From positions 992,001 to 1,056,000 of the forward strand of contig OZ245855.1 in assembly GCA_965229095.1 (NCBI GenBank): a stretch of DNA of 64,000 bases. The letters run 5' to 3'. The DNA comes from Taibaiella sp965229095. Its GTDB lineage: Bacteria > Bacteroidota > Bacteroidia > Chitinophagales > Chitinophagaceae. A program made the translations under genes and the position numbers. Positions 26,511 through 36,029 of the stretch are shown here, in pieces (position 1 is the stretch's first letter; every line of letters starts with the position of its first letter). Below the pieces are notes generated by a model. It was not told the DNA's origin. It did not search any database and worked only from the letters and a program-made list of their open reading frames with translations.

Positions 26511-29500
26511 ATGTTAAAGAAATTCATCGAAAGACCGGTATTATCGACCGTTGTTTCTATTATCTTGCTTTTACTGGGCGGGTTATCCCTGTTCTCCCTG
26601 CCCATTACTTTGTTCCCCGATATCGCGCCGCCAAGTGTATTGGTTACCGCTGCTTATCCGGGGGCCAATGCCGAAGTAGTAGCCCGTTCCGTGGCTACGC
26701 CATTGGAAGAAGCGATCAATGGTGTAGAGAACATGACTTACATGACGTCCAATTCCAACAACGACGGAACCATGACGCTCACTGTTTATTTCAAACAAGG
26801 CACCGATCCCGATATCGCTGCGGTAAACGTACAGAGCCGTGTATCCAAAGCCGTAAGCCAGATCCCACAGGAAGTAGTGCAGGCGGGTATATCGACGCAG
26901 AAACAGCAGAACAGTATCATCATGTTCGTGGCCTTATCGAGTACCGATACCAATTACAACGAGACCTTCCTGCAGAACTACATTAAGATCAATATGATCC
27001 CGCAGATACAGCGTATCCCGGGTGTGGGCCAGGCCCAGATATTCGGTTCCAAAGATTACTCTATGCGTATCTGGCTCAAACCGGATCGCCTGGCAGCCAA
27101 TAATCTTTCTCCTGCCGAGGTAACCAAAGCCATCAGAGAACAAAGCATAGAAGCTGCTCCCGGCCGTTTCGGGGAAGGCAGCAAGGAAGTGTTTGAATAC
27201 GTATTGAAATATAAAGGAAAGCTGAACCGCAACGAAGACTACGAAAACATCGTGGTGAAAGCCAACAGCGATGGTTCGATGCTGCGCCTGAAAGATGTGG
27301 CCAGGGTAGAATTCGGTTCTTATACCTATTCTTCCAGCGGCCGCCTGAATGGCGGGCCTACATCGGGTTTTGCCGTATTCCAGACGGCGGGTTCCAATGC
27401 CAACGACATCCTGACCGAAGCGGAGCGCCAGATCAAGGAGTTCTCCAGCCAGTTGCCGAAAGGTGTGAAAGCTACGATCATGTATAACTCCAAAGAGTTC
27501 CTGGATGCCTCCATACACCAGGTACGCGAAACCCTGTTGATCGCCTTTGTCCTGGTATTTATCGTGGTATTCATCTTCCTGCAGGATTTCCGTTCTACCC
27601 TGATACCGGCTATCGCCGTGCCTGTGGCCATTATCGGTACCTTCTTCTTTATGCAGTTGTTTGGATTCACGATCAACCTGCTTACCTTGTTCGCCTTGGT
27701 ACTGGCTATCGGTATCGTGGTGGATGATGCGATCGTGGTAGTGGAAGCCGTTCACTCGAAGATGGAGCGGACCAAGCTTTCGGCGCGCAAAGCGACGATA
27801 CAATCCATGAACGAGATATCGGGAGCGATCATTTCGATCACATTGGTTATGGCGGCGGTATTCGTACCGGTTGGCTTCATGCAGGGCCCTGCTGGTGTGT
27901 TCTACAGGCAGTTTGCCTTTACCCTGGCTACAGCGATCCTGATCTCTGCGGTGAACGCGCTTACCCTCAGCCCGGCCTTGTGTGCTTTGTTCCTGAAAGA
28001 CCAGCACCATGGGGAAGAGGGACATGCGAAGAAAGGCTTTGGCCGTCGTTTCTTTGATGCCTTCAATGCCGGCTTTAAAACCATTACCAGCAAATACGTA
28101 CGCAGCCTGCAATTCCTGATCCGTCGTAAATGGATCGCTATAGGCGGCCTTGCCGTGATCACCATCGCCACTTTTGTGATGATGAGAAGCGCGCCTTCCG
28201 GCTTTATTCCTACCGAAGACCAGGGCTTTATCCTTTATGCGGTAAATACCCCTCCCGGTAGTTCCCTGGAAAGGACCCATAAAGCTATGGCAGCTATCGA
28301 CAGCATCGTGAAAACAGAGCCTGCAGCGGATAAACGTTATATCATCGATGGTCTGAACTTTATCTCCAACGCGAATGCCTCTCCCTATGGCGCCGGTTTT
28401 GTGCGCGTAAAGCCTAACGGACAAAGAGGCCCTATCGAGGACATCAACCAGATCGCCAATAACCTGTCGCAGAAAGTAAGCCAGGTAAAAGATGCGAATA
28501 CCTTCTTCTTTACCTTTCCTACCGTACAGGGTTTTGGTAACGTGAGCGGCTTTGAGTTTATGTTGCAGGACCGTAACAACGGCTCGCTGGAGCAACTGGG
28601 CAATAATGCCTGGGCCTTTATAGGCGCCTTGATGAAGAGGAAAGAGATCGCAGCGGCCTTTACCACTTTTGCTGCAGGCAACCCGCAATTTAATATAGAG
28701 ATCGATAACGTGAAAGCGATGCAGTTGGGCGTATCGGTGAGCGAATTGCTGCAAACCCTGCAGATCTATTATGGTAGTAGCTTCGTTTCCGACTTCAACC
28801 GTTTTGGTAAATATTACAGGGTAATGGCACAGGCCGATGTGCCTTACCGCGCCGATGCTAATACCCTCAACAATATCTATGTAAAGAATACGTCGGGCGA
28901 AATGGTGCCGGTAAATACGATGGTAACACTGAAACGTGTGTACGGCCCCGAAACGGTAACCCGTAACAACCTCTTCAATGCCGTAACGATCAATGGTATG
29001 CCTAAACCCGGCTATAGTACCGGCGATGCGATCAAAGCGATCGAAGAGACAGCGAAAGAAGTACTGCCCAGGGGCTATGCCTATGAGTGGACCGGTATGA
29101 CCCGAGAGGAAATCAAGACCGGAAGCCAGACTTCGTTTATCTTCCTGCTGAGCATCATCTTCGTGTACTTCCTCCTGGCAGCGCAATACGAAAGCTATAT
29201 CCTGCCGTTGGCGGTTATCCTTTCTGTACCGACCGGTATCCTGGGTGTGTTCCTGTTCATCGGCTTTGCCGGTATCGACAACAACATCTATGTACAGGTA
29301 GGTCTGATCATGCTGATCGGGTTGCTGGCCAAGAACGCGATCCTTATCGTGGAATTTGCGGTCCAGCGGCGAAGGTCGGGGATGCGGCTGCTGGAAGCGG
29401 CGCTCGAAGCTTCCAAGCTGAGGTTGCGCCCCATCCTGATGACTTCCTTTGCTTTCGTAGTGGGTATGTTGCCCCTGGTATGGACCAAAGGTGCTTCTGC

Positions 29501-29681
29501 TATGGGTAACCATTCTATCGGTATCAGTGCGGTAGGTGGTATGCTTACCGGTGTACTCCTTGGGGTATTCATTATCCCGGTACTCTTTGTCATCTTCCAA
29601 TACCTGCAGGAAAAGCTGACCGGCAGAACAGGACCAAGGGTTACAGAGGATGTGGAAGCAGAAGAAGTAGCCTTGAATTAA
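26511..29681 (+). CDS. RND efflux inner-membrane pump (AcrB/HAE1 family)
   Basis: Proton-driven multidrug or hydrophobic-compound exporter, 1,056 residues, the usual length, with 12 predicted membrane segments and two large periplasmic loops. TM1 follows FIERPVLSTVVSIILLLLG. The proton-relay Asp pair is in TM4 (IGIVVDDAIVVVE) and the relay Lys in TM10 (LAKNAILIVEFA). The substrate cannot be deduced. It lies 165 nt downstream of the adaptor gene; that gap has no obvious signal. Confidence 0.94.
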   Translation: MLKKFIERPVLSTVVSIILLLLGGLSLFSLPITLFPDIAPPSVLVTAAYPGANAEVVARSVATPLEEAINGVENMTYMTSNSNNDGTMTLTVYFKQGTDPDIAAVNVQSRVSKAVSQIPQEVVQAGISTQKQQNSIIMFVALSSTDTNYNETFLQNYIKINMIPQIQRIPGVGQAQIFGSKDYSMRIWLKPDRLAANNLSPAEVTKAIREQSIEAAPGRFGEGSKEVFEYVLKYKGKLNRNEDYENIVVKANSDGSMLRLKDVARVEFGSYTYSSSGRLNGGPTSGFAVFQTAGSNANDILTEAERQIKEFSSQLPKGVKATIMYNSKEFLDASIHQVRETLLIAFVLVFIVVFIFLQDFRSTLIPAIAVPVAIIGTFFFMQLFGFTINLLTLFALVLAIGIVVDDAIVVVEAVHSKMERTKLSARKATIQSMNEISGAIISITLVMAAVFVPVGFMQGPAGVFYRQFAFTLATAILISAVNALTLSPALCALFLKDQHHGEEGHAKKGFGRRFFDAFNAGFKTITSKYVRSLQFLIRRKWIAIGGLAVITIATFVMMRSAPSGFIPTEDQGFILYAVNTPPGSSLERTHKAMAAIDSIVKTEPAADKRYIIDGLNFISNANASPYGAGFVRVKPNGQRGPIEDINQIANNLSQKVSQVKDANTFFFTFPTVQGFGNVSGFEFMLQDRNNGSLEQLGNNAWAFIGALMKRKEIAAAFTTFAAGNPQFNIEIDNVKAMQLGVSVSELLQTLQIYYGSSFVSDFNRFGKYYRVMAQADVPYRADANTLNNIYVKNTSGEMVPVNTMVTLKRVYGPETVTRNNLFNAVTINGMPKPGYSTGDAIKAIEETAKEVLPRGYAYEWTGMTREEIKTGSQTSFIFLLSIIFVYFLLAAQYESYILPLAVILSVPTGILGVFLFIGFAGIDNNIYVQVGLIMLIGLLAKNAILIVEFAVQRRRSGMRLLEAALEASKLRLRPILMTSFAFVVGMLPLVWTKGASAMGNHSIGISAVGGMLTGVLLGVFIIPVLFVIFQYLQEKLTGRTGPRVTEDVEAEEVALN

Positions 29682-29717
29682 TTAAAGATTACGCTGTAAA
29701 ATTCAATTTCAATACAC

Positions 29718-31142
29718 ATGAAACCATATATCAGTAAATTTCTTTTCGCAATCGTTCTGTTGTTTACCCTGGAAGCTTGTAAAATCTCCAGGGATGTGGC
29801 CACGCCCAAGCCCGAGTTGCCCGAAGCTTTCAGGAACACGGTGGCCACAGCAGCAAAAGACACGTTTACGATTGCAGACCTGCCCTGGAAAAGCTTCTTC
29901 GCGGACGAGTCACTGAGGAAGCTTATCGGCCAGGCCATCGATAAAAACTACGACATGCAACTGGCTTTGAAAAATATCGAAGCTGCCGAATTGTTGTACA
30001 AGCAGGTAAAATGGAATTATGTACCCGAACTGAGATTGCAGGTGGGTGCGGGTTCCAACAGGCCATCGGATAACAGTCTGAATGGTATCAGCGCCACCCA
30101 GTTCCTGAAATCTACCCATATCGAGGACTATAGCGCCAATATCGGGCTGTCCTGGGAAGCGGATATCTGGGGGAAAATACGCAACCAGCAAAGAAGCGCT
30201 ATGGCGGCTTATCTGCAAACCGAAGAGGCTCGTAAGGCCATTCAGACCAATATCGTAGCCAATGTGGCCAACGGCTTTTATAACCTGCTGATGCTGGATG
30301 CACAACTGGCCGTTGCCAGGAAAAACCTGGCCCTTAACGACAGCACTTTGCGTATGATCCAGTTGCAGTTCACTGCCGGACAGGTAACTTCCCTTGCTGT
30401 ACAACAGGCTACAGCACAAAGACTGGCTGCTGCACAACTGGTACCGCAACTGGAACAGAACATTATACTGCAGGAAAATGCCCTGAGCGTTCTTGCAGGA
30501 TCGTTGCCTACAAGAACAGAACGGAATACGACGCTGGAAGCCATTCCTGTCGATAATACCCTGGCTACGGGATTTCCTTCCGAGATACTGAGCCGCCGTC
30601 CGGACGTAAGGACTTCGGAACTGTCGCTTACCATGGCCAATGCCAGGGTGGGGATCAGCAAGGCCAATATGTACCCTGCGCTCAGCATCACAGCCAGCGG
30701 TGGTATTAATTCTTTTAAGTCCAGCAATTGGTTCAATATACCCGCGTCGCTTTTTGGTACGGTAGCCGGGAACATTGTGCAGCCTTTGCTGAATAAGAAA
30801 CAATTGAAGACCCAGTACGAAGTAGCCAAGATCGAGCGCGAGAAAAGTGTATTGCAATTTCGCCAGACCGTATTGTATGCCGTAGGCGAAGTTTCGGACG
30901 CCCTGGTGCGGCTGGAAAAACTCGAAGCACAGCACCAGATCGCTGCGCAAAGGGTAAGTACCTTACAACAGGCCACCAGCAATGCGAACCTTTTGTTCCA
31001 GAGCGGTATGGCCAATTACCTCGAAGTGATCACAGCGCAAAGCAATGTATTGCAGAGTGAGCTGGAGATCGCAACGATCAGAAGAGACCAGCTGATCGCC
31101 GCAGTAGACCTGTACCGGTCGCTGGGTGGTGGCTGGAAATAG
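29718..31142 (+). CDS. RND outer-membrane channel (OprM/NodT family) lipoprotein
   Basis: TolC-like trimeric exit duct. 474 residues; lipoprotein signal ending in LLFTLEACK; two OEP repeats with long helices (e.g. LDAQLAVARKNLALNDSTLRMIQ, written here in part only as LDAQLAVARKN) and the family motif RRPDVRTSE. It completes the tripartite pump with the two preceding genes, 36 nt after the pump stop. Confidence 0.92.
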   Translation: MKPYISKFLFAIVLLFTLEACKISRDVATPKPELPEAFRNTVATAAKDTFTIADLPWKSFFADESLRKLIGQAIDKNYDMQLALKNIEAAELLYKQVKWNYVPELRLQVGAGSNRPSDNSLNGISATQFLKSTHIEDYSANIGLSWEADIWGKIRNQQRSAMAAYLQTEEARKAIQTNIVANVANGFYNLLMLDAQLAVARKNLALNDSTLRMIQLQFTAGQVTSLAVQQATAQRLAAAQLVPQLEQNIILQENALSVLAGSLPTRTERNTTLEAIPVDNTLATGFPSEILSRRPDVRTSELSLTMANARVGISKANMYPALSITASGGINSFKSSNWFNIPASLFGTVAGNIVQPLLNKKQLKTQYEVAKIEREKSVLQFRQTVLYAVGEVSDALVRLEKLEAQHQIAAQRVSTLQQATSNANLLFQSGMANYLEVITAQSNVLQSELEIATIRRDQLIAAVDLYRSLGGGWK

Positions 31143-31164
31143 ATCACCTAAAAATGAATAGATC

Positions 31165-31695
31165 ATGAACAACTCATTTAAAGTAAATGCCCTCGGAGCT
31201 GCCGATGTATTTACCCATACGGCTGCTGACACGCAAGGGGGATATGCCGAAATGCTGGCTGTTCTTCCCCGTTGCAGCGAAGAAGAAGTGCTGCACCGTC
31301 ACCCTTTGCAGACGGTAAAGCTGGAAGCGATAGATGGAAAATTGGGTATCATGCTGCCCGACCGGAGGTTGATTATCAAGCCGGGACAGTCGTACGAGAT
31401 ACCAAGAGATACGGTACATGCTTTTTATAATGCAGACGAGAAAGAGATTACTTTCCGGGGAACCCTGGAGCCGGCGCTCCATACCGAATGGTTGTCGAGA
31501 GAAATGAAGGCGCTGGCCAAACGAAAGAAGTCAAAAATCATGTCTATGTTAGAAGAATCCTATATCCTCAGTCAGATAAAAGGAGAATACTATCGCTCAG
31601 GTCTTCCCGTAGCCATACAAAAGGTAGCCCATTCCTTCCTGGCTGGTATCGGGAAGTTCCTGGGGATAGATAAAAGGATCAGCCCCGTACAATAG
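31165..31695 (+). CDS. Cupin-domain protein
   Basis: 176-residue cytoplasmic protein with a single cupin barrel (~20-110; HRHPLQTVKLEAIDGKLGIM and GQSYEIPRDTVHAFYN). The His pairs could bind metal. It lies 22 nt downstream of the efflux channel gene, so is probably the last gene of the TetR-controlled operon. Its C-terminal ~60 residues are helical. Catalytic or sensory role unknown. Confidence 0.75.
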   Translation: MNNSFKVNALGAADVFTHTAADTQGGYAEMLAVLPRCSEEEVLHRHPLQTVKLEAIDGKLGIMLPDRRLIIKPGQSYEIPRDTVHAFYNADEKEITFRGTLEPALHTEWLSREMKALAKRKKSKIMSMLEESYILSQIKGEYYRSGLPVAIQKVAHSFLAGIGKFLGIDKRISPVQ

Positions 31696-31741
31696 TTACG
31701 GGAAAAAGAAAGTGTATTGTTTGTTTTTTTGCGAGAGGAAG

Positions 31742-31772
31742 GCCCCCACAAACACCGGTGGGGGCTTCTTTA
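31742..31772 (+). terminator. Terminator of the efflux operon
   Basis: GCCCCCAC (31742-31749) pairs with GTGGGGGC (31758-31765), followed by TTCTTTAT. Confidence 0.8.
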
Positions 31773-31801
31773 TGCAGGTAGGCTGTATTTCTCGCAGTAT
31801 T

Positions 31802-32025
31802 TATTTTTTCTCGCAGCGCTGCAGCGGCGCTGTGGGAAAAAATACTTGTCAAGCTATATTGCCAATGACACATTGATGTAAGTCTGAGCGTAATTTATTT
31901 TGGTCCCTTTGAACGAAGCCGATTTTTGTCCGTCTGAGCGAAGTCGAAGACCGACAGAAATCACGCAGTACGCCCGCCTCTCCTGATTCAACTCCGCTCA
32001 CCATGACCCTGCGTTATAAGGTATT
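31802..32025. repeat. REP-like intergenic repeats
   Basis: The gap 31696-32094 holds no gene. It contains an imperfect hairpin TATTTTTTCTCGCAGCGC/GCGCTGTGGGAAAAAATA (31802-31844), a degenerate TTTTTGTC...GACAGAAA hairpin (31921-31962), and the module GATTCAACTCCGCTCACCAT...GCGTTATAAGG (~31985-32022) shared with 5.5, 18.2, 33.05 and 54.4 kb. Confidence 0.65.
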
Positions 32026-32094
32026 TTTAGGAGCCGTTGCCCACGCGTGTGCCTCAAGAAATTGCCTGAGCATAGGAAGCCTTCTGCAACCCCC

Positions 32095-32655
32095 TTACCT
32101 CCCGTTGGCAGTCCTGAAGGATTGTACGATCCGGTCAAAAGTCTGCTTGTATTTAGGTAGGCCGCCGGGCATTACCGCTGCCGTAATGTTACAGGAAATG
32201 CCATTATTATCTATGCTGTAATAAACGGCATCTCTTGCTATCTTGCTTTGGCGATTGTTATAGGAAAACCAGATACAGGTTTTGCCGGAAACATCGAACC
32301 TGCCCTCATCCAAAAAATGAATTCCTGCTACACTATTGATCCAATTGGCTTTGTTGCCGGACACATAAGTTGCATGAGCCTTATTACGCATGCTCTCATT
32401 GGTAACATTGATCATAGGACGAAATTTATCCGGATTGTTTTTGGTGATAAAAGTAACCTTATTACCTTCTAAAATGGTATCGATCCTGTACCAGCCCGAG
32501 GGCAAATCGAACCGGAAATTTTCGCTGCCGATTTTGGCATCAGGTGCCTGTGCGGCTTCCCTTAGAACTTCGATCGGCTTTTGGGCCCTATTACCCGAAC
32601 AGGATTGCAGGCTCACTAAGGTTACGAGTGTTGCCAGGGGAAAAAGGTATTTCAT
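32095..32655 (-). CDS. Hypothetical lipoprotein (186 aa, DcrB/PsbP-like pattern)
   Basis: Signal peptide with lipobox LVSLQSCSG. The mature part contains FRFDLPSGWYRIDT near the start and DRIVQSFRTANG at the end, the pattern of the DcrB/PsbP-type fold, which is common in small envelope lipoproteins; this is a pattern resemblance only. An exact -7 box on the minus strand (TATTTTTG, 32756-32749) lies ~95 nt upstream. No partner gene suggests a role. Confidence 0.65.
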   Translation of the reverse strand: MKYLFPLATLVTLVSLQSCSGNRAQKPIEVLREAAQAPDAKIGSENFRFDLPSGWYRIDTILEGNKVTFITKNNPDKFRPMINVTNESMRNKAHATYVSGNKANWINSVAGIHFLDEGRFDVSGKTCIWFSYNNRQSKIARDAVYYSIDNNGISCNITAAVMPGGLPKYKQTFDRIVQSFRTANGR

Positions 32656-33042
32656 GTATCTGTCGCTATTGCGGATTTATGGAATTTTAATATTACTTGT
32701 ACCTGGCGCTTATCAGGACACAGGGGCAGGTATTAAAAAATAAGGCTACAAAAATAGTAACCTCATGGATACGAAACCTTTAATCACAGGATATTAAAAC
32801 AAGAGTGTGACAGATTTAATCATTTCCAGCAACGCTGCATTCCTTCCCATAGCTTGTGGAGGATGCGGGTGAAACATCCTGGTGTTATGGACATTCATAG
32901 CGACCGGGATGCTTCGGTTCCTTCGGAGACCTCAGCAAAACGCGGTTAGGAGTTGTCTGCAGGGCAAAGTTGTTTCCCGCGCAACTTGGTGCCTTGACGC
33001 GCAACAAATAACAGATCATCAGCACGACTTCGCACCTCATGG

Positions 33043-33124
33043 TTCGACTCCGCTCACCATGACCCTGCGTTATAAGGTTATCTATCTCTCGCAGCGTCGC
33101 TGCAGCGCTGCGAGAGATAGATAA
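33043..33124. repeat. REP-like repeat with 19-bp inverted arms
   Basis: The gap 32656-33189 has no gene. The module GTTCGACTCCGCTCACCATG...GCGTTATAAGG (33043-33079) is joined to a perfect 19-bp inverted repeat, TTATCTATCTCTCGCAGCG (33078-33096) with 33106-33124. A short CTCGCAGC...GCTGCGGG copy at ~33155-33176 lies just beyond the permease stop and may terminate it. Confidence 0.65.
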
Positions 33125-33189
33125 ATACTGTGAGCAACATACGATCATATATCTCTCGCAGCACCGCCGCTGCGGGAAAATAAAACCGG

Positions 33190-34680
33190 TTACGCTTCGA
33201 CCGCTGCATCCGGTTTTACTTTATCTAACATGCCTTCCCGGGTTTCTTTCCTGAGCTTGCTGTGCTTACGGCCATAACCGAAATAGATCAGGAAGCCTAT
33301 TCCCAGCCATATCACCAGGCGCAGCCAGGTTTCGCCGGGCAGCGAGCACATCATCACTACACAGGTTACAATACCGAGTACAGGCACCACCGGTACCCAG
33401 GGCGTTTTAAAAGGGCGCACGGCATCCGGTTGTTTTTTGCGCAGCACCAATACCCCGATACATACCATAACAAAAGCCAGCAAGGTGCCGATACTGGTCA
33501 TCTCCCCAACCACTTTGATGGGTACCAGGCCCGCAAACAAGCTGATGCCTAATCCCAGGACGACATTAGACCGGGAAGGCGTATTGAATTTAGGATGCAG
33601 CCTGGAAAAGATATCGGGCAGCAGGCCATCCTTACTCATAGAATAGAAGACCCTAGACTGTCCCAGCAAATCGACCAGGATCACGGAGGTATAGCCTATG
33701 AGGATCGCCAGGATCACGGCTAGTCCCAGCCATTCGTAAGGTGTTTTTTGTATGGCAATGGCAACGGGGGCGGCGCTGTTCTTGAACTCGCTGTAAGAGG
33801 CTAGTCCTGTCATTACATAACCAAAAAGCACAAAGAGTAAGGTACAGATGAGCAGGGAACCGATAATGCCTATAGGCATGTTCCGTTGCGGGTTTTTGGT
33901 TTCCTGCGCCATGGTCGCTACGATATCGAAGCCGATGAAGACAAAGAAGACGACTCCGGCTCCCCGCAATACACCGCTGAGGCCAAACTCCCCGAAGGTG
34001 CCGGTATTGGCGGGTATATAAGGATGGTAATGCGCCGGGTTGATGTATTGCCAGCCCAGGGATACAAATACCAGCACCACGCCTACCTTTAAGGTGACGA
34101 CGATAATATTGAACAAGGCCGAGCGTTTGGTCCCCCTGATGATAATGGCCGTAATCAGCAGGATAATGAGCATGGCCGGTAAATTGATCCAGCCTTGTAT
34201 TGCAGTGCCGTCAGCCATTTTCATGCTTTCAAAAGGGGATTGTATCAGTTGCGGCGGTAATTGAATACCCCACCGGTCCAGCAGCTTGACCAGGTACTGC
34301 GACCAACTGATCCCCACTGTGGCCGCACCCACCGAGTATTCCAGCACCAGGTCCCAGCCTATGATCCAGGCAAATAATTCGCCCAGAGTAGCATAGGCAT
34401 AGGTATAAGCGCTGCCTGCTACCGGCACCATAGCGGCAAACTCGGCATAGCACAGGGCACTGAAAGCACAGCCCACAGCGGCAACAATAAAAGAAAGGGT
34501 AACGGCCGGTCCTGCGTTGTTGGCGGCGGCGATACCGGTAAGGGAAAACAACCCCGCGCCGATGATCACGCCTATACCGATGGCGATCAGGTTTACCGGG
34601 CCCAGGCTGCGGGTTAAGGTTTGTTTCCCGCTGAGTGCAGCTTCGGCCTGCAGGCGTTCTATGGATTTTTTCAGCATCAT
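33190..34680 (-). CDS. APC-superfamily amino-acid permease
   Basis: 496-residue inner-membrane transporter with ~12-14 membrane segments. Family features: GIGVIIGAGLFSLTG in TM1, GPAVTLSFIVAAVGCAFSAL, and GSAYTYAYATLGELFAWIIGW. It resembles the YfnA/cationic amino-acid transporter subgroup. It starts 1 nt after the stop of the EamA gene and so shares that gene's Cys-leader attenuator; this hints at a sulfur amino acid as substrate, an inference from context only. Confidence 0.88.
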   Translation of the reverse strand: MMLKKSIERLQAEAALSGKQTLTRSLGPVNLIAIGIGVIIGAGLFSLTGIAAANNAGPAVTLSFIVAAVGCAFSALCYAEFAAMVPVAGSAYTYAYATLGELFAWIIGWDLVLEYSVGAATVGISWSQYLVKLLDRWGIQLPPQLIQSPFESMKMADGTAIQGWINLPAMLIILLITAIIIRGTKRSALFNIIVVTLKVGVVLVFVSLGWQYINPAHYHPYIPANTGTFGEFGLSGVLRGAGVVFFVFIGFDIVATMAQETKNPQRNMPIGIIGSLLICTLLFVLFGYVMTGLASYSEFKNSAAPVAIAIQKTPYEWLGLAVILAILIGYTSVILVDLLGQSRVFYSMSKDGLLPDIFSRLHPKFNTPSRSNVVLGLGISLFAGLVPIKVVGEMTSIGTLLAFVMVCIGVLVLRKKQPDAVRPFKTPWVPVVPVLGIVTCVVMMCSLPGETWLRLVIWLGIGFLIYFGYGRKHSKLRKETREGMLDKVKPDAAVEA

Positions 34681-34681
34681 C

Positions 34682-35686
34682 TTAAAATTCTACCTGGTAT
34701 TTATCGGTTTTGGGAGAGAAGGTGAGGAGCTTGAACGAACGCCTGAGCTTTACTTTGAAGCGCTTGTTCAACTTGTAATGCGAGGCATTGGTCAACAACA
34801 CGCCCGAAAGAATAACGACCAGGCCGATAAGCTGCAGGAAACTAATCTGCTCACGGATGAACAGCCAGCCCACGAATACGGCTACTATGGGATTGATATA
34901 AGTATGCGTACTGACCAGCACCGGCGACTTTTCGGAGAGCAGCCATATATAAGAAAGGTAGGCTACCACCGAACCAAAGAGCACCAGGAAAATAAGGCCC
35001 AGCCAGGATTGCAGCGGTACCTTCACGGGAACGAAATCGGCCCATTCCCCCTTGAGCCCGCTGATGATCAGCGCTGCAAAGCCTGCGATCAGCAATTGCT
35101 GGGCTATGTTCATAAAGGTGGAATGGCTGGCCCGGTAATGCTTGGAATACAGGGAACCTAATACCCAGGATATAGAGCTTAAGGCCAGCACGCCGAAGGA
35201 AATGATCCGAAGTGTATTGTTGGCAAGACCTGTGGCGCTGCTGATGCTATCGTTGAAAAAGAGCAGCAGGCCCGCAAAACCTATGACGAGGCCGGCGATG
35301 GTGCTGAAGTTGCTGAAATAGCTGCGCCAATTCTTCTTGTCCATAACGATAAACCAGAAAGGGCCTGTGGCAATAGCGATAGCCGCCTCCGTGGAGCTGA
35401 TGTATTGTTCGCCCCAGGCTACCAGGCCGGTACCGCCGGTAAGGATAAGAATGCCGGTAATGCTGTTCTTCTTCCAATTGGCCAGGGAGAAAGGGCGTTC
35501 TTTGCGGTGCAAGCGCCACAGGAACAGGATCAGCCCGGCGATCAGGAAGCGTAGCCCGGAGAGGAGGAAAGGCGGGAACCCTTGCAGGCCGTAACTTATA
35601 GCCAGGAAAGTAGAGCCCCAGATCACATACACGCTGGCAAAGGCCAGGAAGGTGATCCATTTGTTTTTTTTGTTTGCAAAAGACAT
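34682..35686 (-). CDS. EamA-family exporter
   Basis: 334-residue, ten-segment drug/metabolite transporter made of two EamA repeats (TFLAFASVYVIWGSTFLA...; second from ~180, SSISWVLGSLYSK). In E. coli, EamA exports O-acetylserine and cysteine. Here the transcript begins with two Cys-rich leader peptides and terminators, which makes cysteine or a related metabolite a good substrate guess. First structural gene of a two-gene operon with the permease. Confidence 0.85.
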   Translation of the reverse strand: MSFANKKNKWITFLAFASVYVIWGSTFLAISYGLQGFPPFLLSGLRFLIAGLILFLWRLHRKERPFSLANWKKNSITGILILTGGTGLVAWGEQYISSTEAAIAIATGPFWFIVMDKKNWRSYFSNFSTIAGLVIGFAGLLLFFNDSISSATGLANNTLRIISFGVLALSSISWVLGSLYSKHYRASHSTFMNIAQQLLIAGFAALIISGLKGEWADFVPVKVPLQSWLGLIFLVLFGSVVAYLSYIWLLSEKSPVLVSTHTYINPIVAVFVGWLFIREQISFLQLIGLVVILSGVLLTNASHYKLNKRFKVKLRRSFKLLTFSPKTDKYQVEF

Positions 35687-35728
35687 TGTCGGGATTTGTT
35701 TAGACAGTAAAAAATGAAGAGATAAAAG

Positions 35729-35761
35729 AATAAAAAAAGCCTTCCGTTACGACGGAAGGCT
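35729..35761 (-). terminator. Attenuator terminator 2 (before EamA)
   Basis: On the minus strand AGCCTTCCGT (35761-35752) pairs with ACGGAAGGCT (35747-35738), followed by TTTTTTTATTC. It lies 23 nt beyond the stop of leader peptide 2 and 43 nt upstream of the EamA start. Confidence 0.8.
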
Positions 35762-35783
35762 CTGGCAAATCGTTATCGAAAGA

Positions 35784-35861
35784 TCAACACAGCAGGCTCC
35801 GCCAACATGAGGACATCATGCAATTACAATTACAGCAATAAGAAAGTGTTGTCGGGAACAT
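35784..35861 (-). CDS. Leader peptide 2 (25 aa, Cys-rich)
   Basis: A short frame, ATG 35861 to TGA 35784, whose middle reads SYCCNCNCMMSSCW and which ends in LLC. Six of 25 residues are Cys and two adjacent Met. Its position directly before a terminator and a transporter operon, and the identical length to leader peptide 1, support a translated attenuation leader where ribosome stalling at Cys (or Met/Cys) codons would affect termination. Not shown experimentally. Confidence 0.65.
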   Translation of the reverse strand: MFPTTLSYCCNCNCMMSSCWRSLLC

Positions 35862-35870
35862 AAAACGGAT

Positions 35871-35908
35871 TATAATAAAAAATGCCTTCCAGGTATCTGA
35901 AAGGCATT
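35871..35908 (-). terminator. Attenuator terminator 1
   Basis: On the minus strand AATGCCTT (35908-35901) pairs with AAGGCATT (35888-35881), with an inner CAG/CTG stem, followed by TTTTTTATTAT. It lies between the two leader peptides. Confidence 0.8.
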
Positions 35909-35942
35909 GGGATAACTTATAAAAATTATGGTATCAGCCTTT

Positions 35943-36020
35943 CTACAGCACACAACAAACCATACAACACATCATGTTGCGGGTATTATTGGCTGTTGTA
36001 TGAAGGCTCTTGTTGTTCAT
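35943..36020 (-). CDS. Leader peptide 1 (25 aa, Cys/Met-rich)
   Basis: ATG 36020 to TAG 35943. The peptide contains NTRNMMCCMVCCVL at its end: four Cys in two CC pairs and three Met in its last ten residues. The start codon is only ~9 nt past the -7 box, so the mRNA would be nearly leaderless. Together with terminator 1 it forms a classical-looking attenuation module, repeated as leader 2/terminator 2. Confidence 0.65.
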   Translation of the reverse strand: MNNKSLHTTANNTRNMMCCMVCCVL

Positions 36021-36029
36021 TTCGTTTTG

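Noticed and set aside
26934..29600. 888-aa open frame on the minus strand
   Set aside because: It is antisense to the RND pump gene, has His/Gln/Asp-rich composition with no domain, and follows from the codon use of the real gene.
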